This document shows, one piece after another, positions 60,375 through 64,000 of a stretch of 64,000 nt of DNA. The stretch spans positions 62,001-126,000 of the forward strand of contig JBDLJH010000005.1 of NCBI GenBank assembly GCA_039714395.1, written 5' to 3'. Every line of letters starts with the position of its first letter. Positions within the stretch are counted from its first letter, which is position 1. This DNA comes from JAPHSX01 sp039714395 (GTDB taxonomy: Bacteria > Pseudomonadota > Gammaproteobacteria > Thiohalomonadales > Thiohalomonadaceae). The notes beneath the pieces are model-generated. The model saw nothing but the letters and a program-made list of their open reading frames with translations, searched no databases and was not told the origin of the DNA. The translations under genes were made by a program, and so were the position numbers.

Positions 60375-60926
60375 TTATAGCTTGAATTTCATGCCAACAG
60401 AGATGTGTTTGATGTCTGAGGAGTAGATGTTTACATCGGTGTCGATGAGGGTGGCACCAACGGTAACAGCCATTTTTGGGGTGAAATTATAGTCGGCGCC
60501 AACACCAAGGTTTCGACCTACGGCCGTTTGCGTCACGCTGGAATTGTTGAAACTATTTTCGTGGGTGATATTTTCGTAGTGAACCCCTACGCGCCCAAAG
60601 ACACTGAAATCCTGATTAATGGGGTGGGTGTATTTTGCATAGACACCCGCTGTATAATAGGACATCTCTTCTTTATAACTGCCAAAGAAATTAGTGTAGG
60701 TGCTCTCCGGGTTCATAATCGTGGTGCTGAGCTCACCCTCGACGGAGAAGTTTTCATGAAGGGCGGGAATGGGGTGCTCGTAACCCACCATCAGGGCCAC
60801 GCCGGTATTAAAGCCAGCAATGTCGGTGGCGGCCAGTTGTGCATTGATGGACGGCGACTGTGCCTGAGCAACCTGCAGCGGCAGGGAGGCGGCCGCAGCG
60901 GCGATAATGAGCATGTTAATTTTCAT
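60375..60926 (-). CDS. Outer-membrane beta-barrel protein, Opa/OmpA-like
   Basis: 183 residues with a signal peptide (MKINMLIIAAAAASLPLQVA, cleavage near AQA), alternating strands (GFNTGVALMVGYEHPIPA, YYTAGVYAKYTHPI, FSVFGRVGVHYE, GRNLGVGADYNF) and an end IKHISVGMKFKL typical of eight-stranded barrels. Function unknown. Monocistronic with a strong terminator. Confidence 0.82.
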   Translation of the reverse strand: MKINMLIIAAAAASLPLQVAQAQSPSINAQLAATDIAGFNTGVALMVGYEHPIPALHENFSVEGELSTTIMNPESTYTNFFGSYKEEMSYYTAGVYAKYTHPINQDFSVFGRVGVHYENITHENSFNNSSVTQTAVGRNLGVGADYNFTPKMAVTVGATLIDTDVNIYSSDIKHISVGMKFKL

Positions 60927-61027
60927 GATGAACTTCCTTTTTTTCGTTATGTTCTAGAATGGATGAAATAGTAAAGCAGCACTGTAAATTTAAGCACAAA
61001 AAGCGAGAGTGTGGTGTGACGTTCTTC

Positions 61028-63229
<2,202 letters not shown>

Positions 63230-63344
63230 GCGGCGAGTCTATCACGACTTTTTATGAAAATTTATGCAGTAAATTTAGCCCTTATGTTTAAGGGGGAATC
63301 TAGCAAAAATGCGCTAACACTTTGTCATTACAGGAGTAGTTCAG

Positions 63345-63556
63345 TTATCCACAAAAGCTGTGGATAACTTTGTGGATTGTTTGGGGCCAAACAGTTGCAG
63401 GCCGCGAGTTATCAACATTCCTGTTAAATCGTCGAGAAATTGAACGAAATAATTTTTCTATTATAATCATCAGGTTACGAAAGATTAGAGATTACTAATG
63501 TTCTATGTGAATTTAAATCTTGACAGATTTGGAATAATTTATTTCCAGTGTGAATA
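63345..63556. other. DnaA-box cluster with adjacent AT-rich DNA
   Basis: TTATCCACA (63345-63353) and TGTGGATAA (63359-63367) are perfect inverted boxes; TGTGGATTG (63371) and TTATCAACA (63409) are near matches; TGTGAATAA (63548-63556) is another perfect box (TTATTCACA). Between the last two, about 63425-63545, the DNA is strongly AT-rich. The 63230-63691 gap has no gene. It may be an origin, a DnaA-titrating site or a DnaA-controlled promoter for priA. Confidence 0.65.
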
Positions 63557-63691
63557 ACCTTAAAAAAACCTTAAAAGGGGGCTTGTCACAGGGGAATTTA
63601 TTGTGTAGTAGGTCACATTCCGTGATGACCGGAAATGAGCCTCTTTTACTGTTTGTAGCCGGATTACCGTGCCCCTGTGCAGAGGGTGTCT

Positions 63692-64000
63692 CTACGTTTT
63701 GTCTATCGGCCTGATCCCGGGTGCAGGCAGACCATCGATACTGTGGTGGTTGTTACGCCGCTGGTAGTCGGACAGCCCCTCAGCGCCCTTCTTCTCTGAC
63801 CAGTTAATAAGGTCGTCACGTGGGCTCTGCAAGGCCATCAGTGGTACCCCGTAGCCGCAGGATGTCTGTACTCGTGAGACCGCGATACGGATGATCTGTC
63901 GTGCCTGTGGTAGCCCATTATCGAAGTGCTGGCAGAGACCCGGCCAGTCGGCATCATCGGGGCGTACCACGTCGCCACGACCATAGAGGCGAAGGATACG
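63692..64000 (-). CDS. Pyridoxamine 5'-phosphate oxidase-like protein (5' end outside window)
   Basis: The frame is open to the right edge, reading RILRLYGRGDVVRPDDADWP, followed by VQTSCGYGVPLM and a C-terminal tail with LINWSEKKGAEGLSDYQRRN and SIDGLP. These are the end segments of the PPOX-class split-barrel flavin-binding family. The start of the protein lies outside the window, so an internal GTG at 63970 should not be used as the start. Probably binds FMN or F420; the substrate is unknown. Confidence 0.85.
   Translation of the reverse strand, partial: RILRLYGRGDVVRPDDADWPGLCQHFDNGLPQARQIIRIAVSRVQTSCGYGVPLMALQSPRDDLINWSEKKGAEGLSDYQRRNNHHSIDGLPAPGIRPIDKT

Overview
The window looks like the chromosome of a nitrate-respiring gammaproteobacterium with an unusually large set of c-type cytochromes. 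The basis is a conserved gene neighbourhood that is also found in Pseudomonas and related genera (polA, a small RNA locus, engB, cytochrome c4, dsbA, an endonuclease/exonuclease/phosphatase protein; then rep, comM, ubiK, glnK-amtB; then a SPOR protein, argS, priA), together with system II cytochrome maturation (ResB/CcsA) and a complete membrane-bound nitrate reductase locus. The species cannot be named from sequence alone.

Layout. 1-10.6 kb (all minus strand): a multiheme-cytochrome cluster. Reading in the direction of transcription it holds a tetraheme cytochrome with its own promoter and terminator, a parvulin-type prolyl isomerase, an outer-membrane beta-barrel, two triheme c7-type cytochromes, two paralogous helical proteins of unknown family, a third triheme cytochrome, two NHL beta-propellers and a larger multiheme cytochrome that runs off the left edge. 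I read this as a candidate trans-envelope or extracellular electron-transfer system; it is the most novel part of the window.

10.6-20.2 kb: polA, a REP-repeat array around a REP-associated transposase (RAYT), a structured small RNA between polA and engB, engB, cytochromes c5 and c4, a 162-bp miniature inverted-repeat element, and resB-ccsA.

20.2-24.4 kb: a flavin-dependent halogenase-like oxidoreductase, decayed sequence, dsbA, an acetolactate synthase pseudogene and an EEP-family hydrolase.

24.4-37.6 kb: nitrate respiration. narXL (minus strand) is divergent from narK1-narK2-narGHJI (plus strand), followed by a DsrC/TusE-family protein that lacks the catalytic penultimate cysteine.

37.7-49.5 kb: rmuC, small membrane and outer-membrane proteins, tRNA-Arg(CCG) with a decayed partial copy, a membrane-anchored cytochrome c5, a large Ig-like/Kelch lipoprotein, rep, comM and ubiK.

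49.6-52.4 kb: a nitrogen-control unit, a TorF-type porin and glnK-amtB, each behind a clear sigma-54 promoter.

52.5-64 kb: a CDGSH protein, fetAB-like transporter, a CHASE/PAS hybrid histidine kinase, a YugP-type protease, a SPOR protein, argS, a small outer-membrane protein, priA, a cluster of DnaA boxes beside AT-rich DNA (possible origin or DnaA-binding locus), and the 3' part of a pyridoxamine-phosphate-oxidase-like gene running off the right edge.

Electron-transfer theme: quinol is oxidised by NarGHI under NarXL control, c4/c5 cytochromes carry periplasmic electrons, ResB/CcsA and DsbA support cytochrome maturation, and the left-hand cluster could move electrons across the outer membrane.
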